DNA of 64,000 bases from Deltaproteobacteria bacterium. GTDB taxonomy: Bacteria; Myxococcota_A; UBA9042; DTJE01. The position numbers and the translations under genes were made by a program. The notes below the pieces were generated by a model that did not search any database, was not told the DNA's origin, and saw nothing but the letters and a program-made list of their open reading frames with translations. The stretch is from assembly GCA_029555025.1 (NCBI GenBank), contig JAKPTZ010000007.1:1-64000 (forward strand). The letters run 5' to 3'. Below, in pieces: positions 1-7,765 of the stretch; the stretch's first letter is position 1, and every line of letters starts with the position of its first letter.

Positions 1-1422
1 CGATGCGGGCGGATACTTCATCATGACCGCGGGATCGCCAAGCAGGTTGTAAAGATCCGCATGCTCGCGATAGAGCCTTTCCGGGTCGTCCGCGCCCTGT
101 TCTCCGTATGCGATGGAAGCCCCGTCGATGGTCTGCCGGAAGTCGTCGCTGTGATTGATCAATTCCGCCTTGGTTCGCATGAAGAGTTCGCCCGCCGTCT
201 TTGGGCGCTCGCCAAGACCGACCCGGGTGACTTCGTACGCGAGCACCGCGTTGCCGACGGGATGTGATTCGTCGGACGAGGCGAACACAGCCACCGGACC
301 GTCGGGAAGGTGCATCATGGCTTCGGCGATGCTGTCGTCGCCCCAGTCGAAATTGCCGTTCAGGCAGGCCAGGAAGACCATGACCGGAAGTCGGTTTTCA
401 CACTTGATTTCGGGAAGCTGGTCGGTCTTAAGCCCCTGGGTCCAGTCCTCGTTGCCGTGACCGATGTAGATGCTCATCAACGAGCCCTGGTTGATCAGCT
501 CGACCACCTTTTCATGGAAAGGAGTGTAGTAGTAGCTGGAATTTTCGCTGTCGTACGCGCCGATGATGTCGAAAGCGTGACTGATCAGGTCAAGACCCTG
601 GAATGTGAAATACTCAAGCGTGGCGTCAATCTCGGGTGAAAAACCGGCCTCGCCGACGTAAAGGGAAACGCGACGGTTCCACAGGCCGGGCGTGTATCCG
701 GCTTCGTGATTCACAACCTTCTGAAGGTAATCGCGGACTTCCTGGTTGTTCGACGCGGTGATGCGACCAAGGGCGACGTCCGGGATGTAGTCGTCGTCAA
801 GGTCGGCAATCGAGTTGTCGGTGAAGCAGATGCCGGTCAGGACATTGTCGCAGTCGGTTGTCGGCAGGGGCTTCGTGAAACCTTCCTCGGGCACGTCCTC
901 CACGTCTCCGACAAGCACGACGAAAAGAGTCTCTTCGGCGGGCAACTTTTTGAAGAGCTTGTTTATGTGGGCACGCGCCATGTTCGTCCAGTTGGCCGTC
1001 GAAACCGTGGTTCCACCCAGAATGTCGGATCTGGTCATGACCTGGGTTCGGAAGCCCCTCGACTGGCGGTACTCGGCCAGTTCCGATGCCGATTCGAGCA
1101 GGGAATCCGAGGCGATCACAAGGTAATTGACCTCGGTCGATACCACCTGCACATCTGAATCGAATGACGAATCGGGATCCACGACATCGACCGGCTCGGT
1201 CGAGTCACCGCCGCCATCGGACTCGACCGCGTCCTGACCCGGCAGATCCAGGCCCGCGTCTTCCGGAACAACGTCGTCGCCGGGTGTATTGACATCCAGC
1301 CGGGGATTATCGGTTCCCAGGGCATCCGGGGCGCCGTCAAGGTCGCCTTGAACGGAATCGCCGCCGCAGCCGGCAACCAGGAGGATCGAAATCAGCACAA
1401 CGGGAATGAGGTGAAGCTTCAA
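1..1422 (-). CDS. Gingipain-like C25 family cysteine protease, lipoprotein (partial)
   Basis: An uninterrupted minus-strand frame of 474 codons starts at a TTG (1420-1422) and runs off the left edge without a stop. Upstream is GGAG at a good spacing. The first 19 residues form a lipoprotein signal ending in a VAGC lipobox (Cys19). An Asp/Pro-rich linker of about 60 residues follows, then a domain that I read as peptidase C25. Motif YIGHG (His322) and motif ACLNGNF (Cys353) match the gingipain His-Cys dyad order and have a similar spacing. This predicts a secreted, lipid-anchored protease. The C-terminal part is missing from the window, so any sorting or adhesin domain cannot be seen. The family call rests on the two motifs and is otherwise inference. 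Confidence 0.82.
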   Translation of the reverse strand, partial: MKLHLIPVVLISILLVAGCGGDSVQGDLDGAPDALGTDNPRLDVNTPGDDVVPEDAGLDLPGQDAVESDGGGDSTEPVDVVDPDSSFDSDVQVVSTEVNYLVIASDSLLESASELAEYRQSRGFRTQVMTRSDILGGTTVSTANWTNMARAHINKLFKKLPAEETLFVVLVGDVEDVPEEGFTKPLPTTDCDNVLTGICFTDNSIADLDDDYIPDVALGRITASNNQEVRDYLQKVVNHEAGYTPGLWNRRVSLYVGEAGFSPEIDATLEYFTFQGLDLISHAFDIIGAYDSENSSYYYTPFHEKVVELINQGSLMSIYIGHGNEDWTQGLKTDQLPEIKCENRLPVMVFLACLNGNFDWGDDSIAEAMMHLPDGPVAVFASSDESHPVGNAVLAYEVTRVGLGERPKTAGELFMRTKAELINHSDDFRQTIDGASIAYGEQGADDPERLYREHADLYNLLGDPAVMMKYPPAS

Positions 1423-1583
1423 GGAAGACTCCAGAAAGAAACCGGCAGATTATCCGTGTTTGAAGGCCCTGCGTCAATCCGGCCGGCAATCCGGCAGATG
1501 CCCGGCGGGCTTCGCGACGGTTCGACGCCGGCGGGCTGGAGATCGGCCCGGCGGCGCGGATTCAGGACGTTTGACCGGCAAAC

Positions 1584-1601
1584 CGGCCGCCTTCACGGCC
1601 G
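1584..1601 (-). terminator. Hairpin after atpE, weak terminator candidate
   Basis: The inverted repeat CGGCCG - six-base loop - CGGCCG lies eight bases beyond the atpE stop. Read on the minus strand it is followed by GTTTGCCGG rather than a good T tract. It could end or attenuate the F0 transcript before the protease gene, but it is not a textbook intrinsic terminator. Confidence 0.35.
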
Positions 1602-1609
1602 ATTCGGGA

Positions 1610-1951
1610 TCAGAGCTTTCCGATCAGCGAGAACGAAATGACCAGGGAGTAGATGACCAGGGATTCGATGAGCGCCAGGCCCAGAATCATCGGGACAAAC
1701 ATCTTTCCCTGGGCGCCTGGGTTGCGGGCAATCCCTTCCATCGCGGCGGTAACGGCCTTTCCCTGTGCCATGGCGCCACCGAAGGCGGCGATGGCGATGC
1801 CGAAACCGGCGGCCAGCGCCACGAACACCTGGACGGTGAACTTGTTGTCGCCCGCGGCGACAGCTTCCTGCGCGAAGGCGGACGGAACCAGAACAAGCAT
1901 CGAAACGAACGTGGCGCCGACGGCGGCCAGAGCCTTCCTGAACAGGGACAT
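1610..1951 (-). CDS. atpE: ATP synthase F0 subunit c, predicted Na+-binding type
   Basis: This 113-residue membrane protein forms the rotating c-ring of F-type ATP synthase. It has an N-terminal signal-like segment ending near AFA, then two transmembrane helices joined by the ARNPGAQGK loop, the usual polar hairpin. The helix-2 carboxylate is the Glu of IES. Counting from the loop Arg, a helix-1 Gln sits 13 residues before it and Glu-Ser sit 20 and 21 residues after it, with a Tyr four residues beyond Ser. This is the same spacing as the Gln, Glu, Ser, Tyr ion site of Na+-translocating c subunits such as that of Ilyobacter tartaricus. Two ATGs lie in tandem; the second (1951) has the better distance from GGAGG. 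It follows atpB by about 65 bases. Confidence 0.93.
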   Translation of the reverse strand: MSLFRKALAAVGATFVSMLVLVPSAFAQEAVAAGDNKFTVQVFVALAAGFGIAIAAFGGAMAQGKAVTAAMEGIARNPGAQGKMFVPMILGLALIESLVIYSLVISFSLIGKL

Positions 1952-2017
1952 CATCTTTCCTCCACGATAAAGGGCCAAGCCCGTCAAGAACCGAAAAACG
2001 GCCAGCACGCCACGCGG

Positions 2018-2920
2018 TCAGGCGTGGTGCGCGTCACCTTCACCATGCTCCTCGGTGGCCATGTAGATGTACACGGTCGAGAGGATGCAGAATACCAGCG
2101 TCTGGACAACGGCGACGAATATACCAAGAACCATGGGAATCAACGGCATCACGACCGATACGCGGGCGATCCAGGGACCGCCGGCAAGCGTGCCCGCCGC
2201 CATCAGAAGGAACGCGGCAAGCGCGGCATGATCGCCGAACATGTTTCCGAAAAGACGGATTGCAAGCGAGACCGGGCGGGCGATGTGGCTGATCATTTCG
2301 ATGCAGAACATCAGAAGCATCAGTGGAAGCGCGTACCACTTGATGATCGGCCCGAAGAACTCCTTGAAATACCCGATTCCGTGTGTCTTGACCCCGTAGT
2401 AGTGAGTCGCGAAGAAGACCACCAGCCCCAGGGCCAGCGTCGTGTTCAGATTGCTGGTTGGCGGCAGGAAACCTGGAATAAGACCAAGAAGGTTAGAAAA
2501 AAGTATGAAAATTCCAAGGGATCCGATCAGTGGAAGGAAATAGAGTGCCTTTTCGCGGCCCATCAGGCCTTCCATCAATCCAAGCAGCGCGTCGGAAAGG
2601 AACTGGAACAGGGCCAGAGGGGAAAAACGGGCCTCGGGGATCACGGATCCGCGTCCGGAGCGCATCTTGACGGCGGCAAGCACCATCAGGACGACAAGAA
2701 TGGCAAACACCAGCACGCCAAAAACGACGTGGTTCAGGTCGGTGACAGGCTCCTTGCCGATAAGGGTTCGCCCGAGCCCGTGCGCAACGGCGTCGGTTAC
2801 GTCGGCCGGGATTACTTCGCTGGCCAGAGACCAGTGGTCATCGCTTGCCGATGCCGGAACGGAACCGGACAACAGCACGATTGCGAGTGCGGTCAGTGAT
2901 GACGCAAAACGAAACTTCAT
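2018..2920 (-). CDS. atpB: ATP synthase F0 subunit a
   Basis: This 300-residue stator subunit provides the ion half-channels next to the c-ring. It has a signal-like N terminus, several hydrophobic helices, and the family signature SLAIRLFGNMFGDH with the essential Arg in helix 4. The C terminus is His/Glu-rich. The ATG at 2918-2920 has a GGGGAAAG upstream. It lies between the small AtpI-like gene and atpE in an F0-only operon; no b, delta, alpha, gamma, beta or epsilon gene is present, so F1 must be encoded elsewhere. A split arrangement like this is known in deltaproteobacterial lineages. Confidence 0.96.
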   Translation of the reverse strand: MKFRFASSLTALAIVLLSGSVPASASDDHWSLASEVIPADVTDAVAHGLGRTLIGKEPVTDLNHVVFGVLVFAILVVLMVLAAVKMRSGRGSVIPEARFSPLALFQFLSDALLGLMEGLMGREKALYFLPLIGSLGIFILFSNLLGLIPGFLPPTSNLNTTLALGLVVFFATHYYGVKTHGIGYFKEFFGPIIKWYALPLMLLMFCIEMISHIARPVSLAIRLFGNMFGDHAALAAFLLMAAGTLAGGPWIARVSVVMPLIPMVLGIFVAVVQTLVFCILSTVYIYMATEEHGEGDAHHA

Positions 2921-2959
2921 CCGCTTTCCCCAGGCACGACGGCCATCACAGGCCGGCCA

Positions 2960-3334
2960 TCACAAAGTAACCCCGTCGCCGCGAAGGGCAACGAAACAGG
3001 ACATCGAAAGTACGGCGACCACCGTCGTCGAGACCCCGATCGCGAGCCCGACAGGGCTTACCGACAGGATTCCGACGGCCAGAAGCGCAAGGCCGGCAAG
3101 AACCCCCATCTTGACCAGCAGCAACGCCACCGTCGATGCCCGCCCAGCGCCGGGCGAAAACATCCGCATGGCGATCAGGCCGATCACCAGGACGTTCAGG
3201 GAACCGGCCAGCCCGCCGGCAAGCGCGGCAAAACCTGGCCCCTTTCCGGCAACCGCGAGACTTACGGCACCCGCGACCGCGGCAAGAACCGCATTGACGC
3301 AAACGGTGTTCCTGACGAAACGCCTGGCTGTCAA
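2960..3334 (-). CDS. atpI: AtpI-like ATP synthase accessory membrane protein
   Basis: A 124-residue protein with four hydrophobic segments, placed directly upstream of atpB. Size, topology and position fit the ATP synthase subunit I family (PF03899), which helps c-ring assembly or ion handling and is not part of the finished enzyme. The start is a TTG (3332-3334) with GAGGAG five bases upstream. That Shine-Dalgarno overlaps the stop of the preceding atpZ gene, so the two are probably translationally coupled. Sequence conservation in this family is low, so the name rests mainly on context. Confidence 0.72.
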   Translation of the reverse strand: MTARRFVRNTVCVNAVLAAVAGAVSLAVAGKGPGFAALAGGLAGSLNVLVIGLIAMRMFSPGAGRASTVALLLVKMGVLAGLALLAVGILSVSPVGLAIGVSTTVVAVLSMSCFVALRGDGVTL

Positions 3335-3343
3335 ACGGGCTCC

Positions 3344-3589
3344 TCAAACGGAACCGGGGCCTTCATCGTCCCCGGCCCAGTACTTCCTGGCCGTACGCCA
3401 GAGGCCGCGAAAGGCGGCCGCCGATCCGAGTGCAAGGAACAACAGCAGGAACCACGGCGCGGTATCAAGCTTCCCGTCGATCCAGTTGCCGATGAAATAA
3501 CCAACCGTGATCGCAATCGCCATCTCGATGCCGACGGACATCACGGCAACGGCCGATCCCAGCGGGCCTTTCTTACGGTTTGAAGCCAC
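3344..3589 (-). CDS. atpZ: AtpZ/AtpI-type small membrane protein
   Basis: An 81-residue protein with a Lys-rich N terminus and two transmembrane segments. The motif GYFIGNWIDGKL followed by a second helix and a short polar tail is typical of the AtpZ (ATPase gene 1, PF09527) family found at the head of F0 operons. I chose the GTG at 3587-3589 because GGGGG lies just upstream and the longer frame adds an Arg-rich stretch unlike the family. It is the first gene of the atpZ-atpI-atpB-atpE unit and ends 10 bases before the atpI start. Confidence 0.78.
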   Translation of the reverse strand: MASNRKKGPLGSAVAVMSVGIEMAIAITVGYFIGNWIDGKLDTAPWFLLLFLALGSAAAFRGLWRTARKYWAGDDEGPGSV

Positions 3590-3757
3590 TGGACCCCCAA
3601 GGTTCCGGCGCCCACGGCGTAAGATGATAACCAATTCGAATTCATGCTGAAAGGTCAAAAACGCATTCGACGGTCGAAGATGTTAAAATTCCAACAGAGT
3701 CACAAAACCAGAGCGGCGCCGCTGTGAAAATCGGAACACTTCCGCCGGACGCGCCGA

Positions 3758-5605
3758 CTACTGAAGCCTGACGGCGGCCGCCTTTCCCGCCTGCAGACTG
3801 ACGCGGGTCGAAAAATCGGGGCGGCCTTCGACAACGACCTTCAGCATGAAATCGACCGGTGTCGGACGATCCATGGGAACCATTATCGGCTGGTTGGTAA
3901 CGCCGCGCGGCCGGGCCTCGTTGTTCAGAAACACCTTCCCGTTCTGCGGCCCGACCACCAGCAGCCTCGCCTCGCGATAGTCGATGGAAACGCGCATCGG
4001 CGCCTTTGGCGGACTTTCGCGATCGATAAGGAATGACGTGTCGACATCTCGGCACTGATCGCAACTCGGATGGGACAGCACAAGCCGGTGACGTCCGGGC
4101 TCCAGCATCAGCCCCTCGACACGCCCGGTTCCGACGCGGCGGCCATCGACCTGAATCTGGACTGCCGGCGGATAGGCGTGAATCGAAATCGGGAACGCTT
4201 CCGGCTTGGGCACGACCTGGGGCGCGGCTTGGGGCGCGGCCTGGGGCTCGACCTTTTCCGGCTGCACCTGGACATCCGACGCCTGCTGGCCTGGCGCTGC
4301 TCCGTACGGCCGTACCCTGATCATCGGGCGTATCCTCGCGGGAAGCGGACCGTCCAGCCCCCGACGGGAAGGCCCCATCTCGAACGCAACCCGCCGCTGG
4401 ATCGACATGGCTGCGGAGAAGTCGGCCTGATCGACGTTGCCGGGATATCCACGCTGTCGGCTCATCACCAGCAGAGCCCCGGCCGAAAGAAGGCCGATTA
4501 CGCCGACGAAAAAGGCGATCCTTATCAACCTGACGCGCTTGACGCTTTTGCGGACCGCCGACATCAGGCGAATGGCCTCTTCCGATTCCGGAAGGATTTG
4601 GATGGCGGTGTCGGCTTCGCGGATGGCCATTGCCTGGCGCCCGGCGGCAAGATACCTGCGACCGAGGGCGACGCGTCCCTGACAGACGCGATGCCTCATT
4701 TCAACCGACTGGACGGCGGGAGCCGAGAAAAAGCGCTTCATCTCCTCGGGCAGAGGGCCGATCCCGACCGAGGCGAGAACGCCCGCGATGGATTCCGCGA
4801 CCTCGCCGGCCGACTGGAATCGCCGGTCCGCATCCCGGGCCATCATCCTGGCAAGAATCGCCCACAAGTCGTCCGGAAAGCCGCGAACCCTTCCCCTGAT
4901 GTCGGGTACCCGGGCCTCGCTGATGGCGCGAAGAAGGCCGGATGGCGTGTCCGAATTGAACGGAAGCGAACCGGAAGAAAGCAGGAAGAACAGCGTGCCA
5001 AGCGAAAAGACGTCCGTCCTTGCGTCAAGGGCCTTTCCGTCAACCTGCTCGGGCGACATGTGGGCCGGCGAGCCGACGATGGCCCCCGTGACCGTCAGGT
5101 GTTCCATGTCAACGACATGGGCGATGCCGAAATCCATCAGTTTCAGAACGCCGCCCGCGCCGACCATGATATTTTCCGGCTTGACGTCCCGATGCACGAC
5201 CCCGTTGGCATGTGCGTGCTCCAGGGCGCCGGCGACCACGGCGGTCACCATGGCGGCAACCTCCGGAATCATGGGCCCGTGCATCGCCAGGTATTCGGCA
5301 AGGGAAATGCCCTCGACCAGCTCGGTGACAATCAGGGCATCCTCGGAATCGGGGGCGGCACCCTGCGGGAGATTTCCCGAATAATCATAAACTTCGACTA
5401 TGTTTTCGTGCTTGAGCTTCGCGATGACGCGCGCCTCGCGGCAGAAGCGTTCGCGCGCGTCCTGGCGCTTCAGCAGGTGACTGTGCATCACCTTGACCGC
5501 GACCGGACGATTCAGGGTAGTGTCGATCCCGCGATAAACAACGGCCATGCCGCCCCGGCCTATCTCGCGATCAATTTCATACCTGCCAAGATATGTCCGA
5601 CCCAT
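3758..5605 (-). CDS. Membrane-anchored Ser/Thr protein kinase with PEGA-like C-terminal region
   Basis: This 615-residue eukaryotic-type kinase has a complete catalytic domain: glycine loop IGRGGMAVVY (15-24), Lys38 of VAVKVM, HRDVKPEN (138-145), DFG (158-160) and SPE (184-186). A transmembrane helix lies around 360-381. The C-terminal part is extracytoplasmic or periplasmic, with a Pro/Ala/Gln-rich linker containing a tandem QAAP repeat and then a PEGA-like beta domain (about 475-540). The kinase would sense envelope state and phosphorylate cytoplasmic targets. It is monocistronic by position, beyond the atp operon and divergent from the DUF465 gene. The PEGA call is by pattern only. Confidence 0.93.
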   Translation of the reverse strand: MGRTYLGRYEIDREIGRGGMAVVYRGIDTTLNRPVAVKVMHSHLLKRQDARERFCREARVIAKLKHENIVEVYDYSGNLPQGAAPDSEDALIVTELVEGISLAEYLAMHGPMIPEVAAMVTAVVAGALEHAHANGVVHRDVKPENIMVGAGGVLKLMDFGIAHVVDMEHLTVTGAIVGSPAHMSPEQVDGKALDARTDVFSLGTLFFLLSSGSLPFNSDTPSGLLRAISEARVPDIRGRVRGFPDDLWAILARMMARDADRRFQSAGEVAESIAGVLASVGIGPLPEEMKRFFSAPAVQSVEMRHRVCQGRVALGRRYLAAGRQAMAIREADTAIQILPESEEAIRLMSAVRKSVKRVRLIRIAFFVGVIGLLSAGALLVMSRQRGYPGNVDQADFSAAMSIQRRVAFEMGPSRRGLDGPLPARIRPMIRVRPYGAAPGQQASDVQVQPEKVEPQAAPQAAPQVVPKPEAFPISIHAYPPAVQIQVDGRRVGTGRVEGLMLEPGRHRLVLSHPSCDQCRDVDTSFLIDRESPPKAPMRVSIDYREARLLVVGPQNGKVFLNNEARPRGVTNQPIMVPMDRPTPVDFMLKVVVEGRPDFSTRVSLQAGKAAAVRLQ

Positions 5606-5789
5606 CCGCCGGCCCCTCGGAAACGCCCCGGGATTTATCCGGATTCAATACCACCCCGAACACACATGTTGGAAGAAAAAAATTTAATCGCCCGGCCGCC
5701 GCTGGCGATGATGCGAAGGGCGGCGTCTTGACCGCCGCGCCGCTGTGGTCTAAATTCCAAAATTCAGGCTCTTGCATAAGAGGTGGCCG

Positions 5790-6005
5790 ATGTCCGAAGA
5801 ACATGAAGCGACGGGAATGACGACCGAAAGGCTCGAGGCACTCCGCGGCGAACACCGCAAGCTGGATCTGGCAATCAAGGAAATGACCGCGCGCCCGTAT
5901 CTGACAGCCGACGAGCAGATTGAAGTTGCAAGCCTTAAGAAACGCAAACTTATGATGAAGGACGAAATCTTCAGGATGGCTACCGCGCTGGGCGTCGAGC
6001 CCTGA
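5790..6005 (+). CDS. DUF465 (YdcH-like) small protein
   Basis: A 71-residue, charged, helical protein. The segment from LRGEHRKLDLAI to LKKRKLMMKDEI matches the DUF465/YdcH pattern, a short antiparallel coiled coil of unknown function that is common in proteobacteria. The ATG at 5790 has AGAGGTGG upstream. An internal ATG at MTTERL is an alternative start. It diverges from the kinase gene and precedes the HU gene by about 220 bases. Confidence 0.8.
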   Translation: MSEEHEATGMTTERLEALRGEHRKLDLAIKEMTARPYLTADEQIEVASLKKRKLMMKDEIFRMATALGVEP

Positions 6006-6089
6006 TTTCACCCTTCAATAAAATCAACCACTTACATCACCGGAATTATTTAATGCCGCGAATTCGCTGAATTAAGTGAAAAAAACCTC

Positions 6090-6118
6090 TTGACAAGCCT
6101 TCGCGTCAAAAGTGAAAC
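6090..6118 (+). promoter_or_regulatory. Possible sigma-70 type promoter of the HU gene
   Basis: A perfect -35 box TTGACA (6090-6095) is followed after 17 bases by TGAAAC (6113-6118), a weak -10. It lies about 110 bases before the HU start. The -35 is convincing and the -10 is not. Confidence 0.4.
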
Positions 6119-6142
6119 TGCACCATGCTCACTACTGAGCGG

Positions 6143-6190
6143 CTGTCAGGCAGCTGCGCCTGACGGGGATTTGAAGGGGTGTGTTACACC
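6143..6190 (+). promoter_or_regulatory. Two tandem hairpins in the HU mRNA leader
   Basis: CTGTCAGGC (6143-6151) pairs with GCCTGACGG (6158-6166) around a six-base loop. GGTGT (6178-6182) pairs with ACACC (6186-6190). Both lie between the presumed promoter and the AAGGAGG ribosome site of the HU gene. They could stabilise the message or control its translation. No known riboswitch or protein-binding motif was recognised. Confidence 0.4.
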
Positions 6191-6227
6191 TGAGGGGCTA
6201 TTGTTGCCATCTTAAGGAGGAACAAAG

Positions 6228-6503
6228 ATGACCAAGGCTGAACTGATCGATGAAGTCCGCAAGGCAAAGGGCGTTGATCTGACCAAGAAGCAGACCGAAA
6301 TCATGCTGAATGCGGTATTCGAAGCGATGACCGCGGCGATCAAGAAGGACAAGAGATTCTCCTTCCCGGGATTCGGCACATTCGCAGTCCGCGGCCGCAA
6401 GGCGCGCAAGGGACGGAATCCCCAGAACGGCGCCGAAATCACCATCAAGGCGTCGAAGACCGTCGGCTTCAAGCCCGCTCCGAAGCTCAAGAGCGTCCTG
6501 TAA
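6228..6503 (+). CDS. HU family DNA-binding protein
   Basis: A 91-residue histone-like protein of usual length. The N-terminal helical dimerisation part begins MTKAELIDEVRK. The beta-arm region has FPGFGTFAVRGRKARKGRNPQNG, close to the HU/IHF signature, ending with a Lys-rich tail. It bends and compacts DNA as a dimer. A strong AAGGAGGAA precedes the ATG. The gene is flanked by leader hairpins and a good terminator, so it looks monocistronic and highly expressed. HU and IHF subunits cannot be told apart with certainty here; the first motif favours HU. Confidence 0.95.
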   Translation: MTKAELIDEVRKAKGVDLTKKQTEIMLNAVFEAMTAAIKKDKRFSFPGFGTFAVRGRKARKGRNPQNGAEITIKASKTVGFKPAPKLKSVL

Positions 6504-6523
6504 CCGGAATTCGCAGATTTCAG

Positions 6524-6565
6524 CCGGTGTCGATGGCGCCCCCTGGCGCCCGGCACTGGTTTATT
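6524..6565 (+). terminator. Rho-independent terminator of the HU gene
   Basis: CCGGTGTCG (6524-6532) pairs with CGGCACTGG (6551-6559), allowing two G-U type pairs. Inside it GGCGCC (6535-6540) pairs with GGCGCC (6545-6550) across a four-base loop. TTTATT follows at 6560. It sits 20 bases after the HU stop. Confidence 0.75.
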
Positions 6566-6659
6566 CCCCGGCCCGACACCCGGCCTTGGCAGAACCGCCT
6601 TCATCGAATACGATTTGACGCGTAATGTCAGGGGCGTGACCGGTGCGCCTGTGTGCGTG

Positions 6660-7763
6660 ATGACGAGTTCCCCTTCCATCCTGCTTGAACACCTTTCCGG
6701 AACGGATGCCCGGACGATTGCCGTGGCGGGCTGCTCCAAGAACGCAGGAAAAACGACGGCGATGAACGTCCTGACGGGAACCTGGGCCGGAAGCGTGACG
6801 GGCCTGATGTCGATTGGAATTGACGGCGAGGACTCGGACTTCTGGCTCGGAGTTCCGAAGCCAAGGATTTCGGCCCTGCCTGGAACCCTTTTCGCGACCG
6901 CCCGCCGCGCGCTCGAGGCGGCTGTCGGGGACTGCTCGATAGTCCTGGACGCCGGCATATCCACTCCGCTCGGCGAACTGGTCATCGCAAGGACGACCGG
7001 GCCGGCGCAGGTTCTGCTGGCCGGAGTCAGGCACAAACGGGACGTGGCGATGGTAAGGGACGCGATGTTCCGGATTGGCGCTGCAAGGGTCGTGATTGAC
7101 GGCGCTTACCAGCGCCTGATGTCCGCCGATCCGGCGATTTCCGACGGACTGATCCTGGCGACCGGTGCAATCCTGGGTCCCAGGCCGGCAGATGTGGTCG
7201 AAAGAACCGTTTCATTCGTGGAAAGAATCAGGGTTCCCGCAACTCAGGATGCCTTATTCCTGTCCGCCATCGAACTGGCATGTTCGACCGGGCGGGCGGT
7301 GGCCGCGACGGCGGACGGACGCCTGGTTCCGGCAGCCGACGAAGGTTGCGATGCCGCCGTTCGAACTTGCGCCGAGTTTGCCGACACGCTGGTCGCGCTG
7401 GCCATGCCTGGCGCGGTTCCGCGAGGGTTTGCCGACCTGCTGACCAGCATCACCGGGATTCACGGATCGCTGGCGCTCGTGGTCAGGGACGCCACCAGGT
7501 TGTTCATCCAGGGCCCCGAGTTCCGCCGGTTCCACGGACGGGGCCACCGGATTTTCGGGGAAAAATCGGTCAACCTCCTTGCAATCGCCGTCAACCCAAT
7601 CGCCGTCACGGGCGGCGGAATGTCTTCCGCTGAACTTACCGCCGCCTTGTCGGAGGCGATTCCCGACGTGCCGGTATTCGATTTCCTGAAGGCCGCATCG
7701 GATGGCGACCACGGCTCGACCAATGACACGGTGCCGCAGGGCACCAGAACGTTCCGGAGTTGA
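6660..7763 (+). CDS. kamB: KamB-like P-loop protein, putative lysine 5,6-aminomutase reactivase subunit
   Basis: A protein of about 367 residues with a Walker A motif AGCSKNAGKTT near the N terminus, then an alpha/beta NTPase-like region and an Ala-rich remainder. It lies directly before kamD and its TGA ends three bases before the kamD ATG, so it is co-transcribed. Lysine-fermentation clusters carry kamB upstream of kamD/kamE, and the KamB/KamC pair is annotated as the system that restores inactivated aminomutase. The name is from position and the P-loop, not from a detailed family match. The start is uncertain: ATG 6660 is used, with GTGs and a TTG as far as 6615 also in frame and no clear ribosome site. 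Confidence 0.65.
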   Translation: MTSSPSILLEHLSGTDARTIAVAGCSKNAGKTTAMNVLTGTWAGSVTGLMSIGIDGEDSDFWLGVPKPRISALPGTLFATARRALEAAVGDCSIVLDAGISTPLGELVIARTTGPAQVLLAGVRHKRDVAMVRDAMFRIGAARVVIDGAYQRLMSADPAISDGLILATGAILGPRPADVVERTVSFVERIRVPATQDALFLSAIELACSTGRAVAATADGRLVPAADEGCDAAVRTCAEFADTLVALAMPGAVPRGFADLLTSITGIHGSLALVVRDATRLFIQGPEFRRFHGRGHRIFGEKSVNLLAIAVNPIAVTGGGMSSAELTAALSEAIPDVPVFDFLKAASDGDHGSTNDTVPQGTRTFRS

Positions 7764-7765
7764 AG

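Noticed and set aside
61-1158. Four short plus-strand frames at the left edge
   Set aside because: They lie opposite a single 474-codon minus-strand frame with a lipobox and C25 motifs, which explains the region better.
1460-2899. Long plus-strand open frame of 479 codons opposite the F0 genes
   Set aside because: It is antisense to atpB and atpE, which have clear motifs, and its translation is Gly/Arg/His/Gln-rich without domains. High G+C creates such frames.
4205-4250. Tandem GGGGCGCGGC-like repeat as a regulatory array
   Set aside because: It encodes the QAAP repeat of the kinase linker and lies inside the gene.
4070-5731. Plus-strand open frame of 553 codons opposite the kinase
   Set aside because: Shadow of the kinase gene, whose catalytic motifs are complete.
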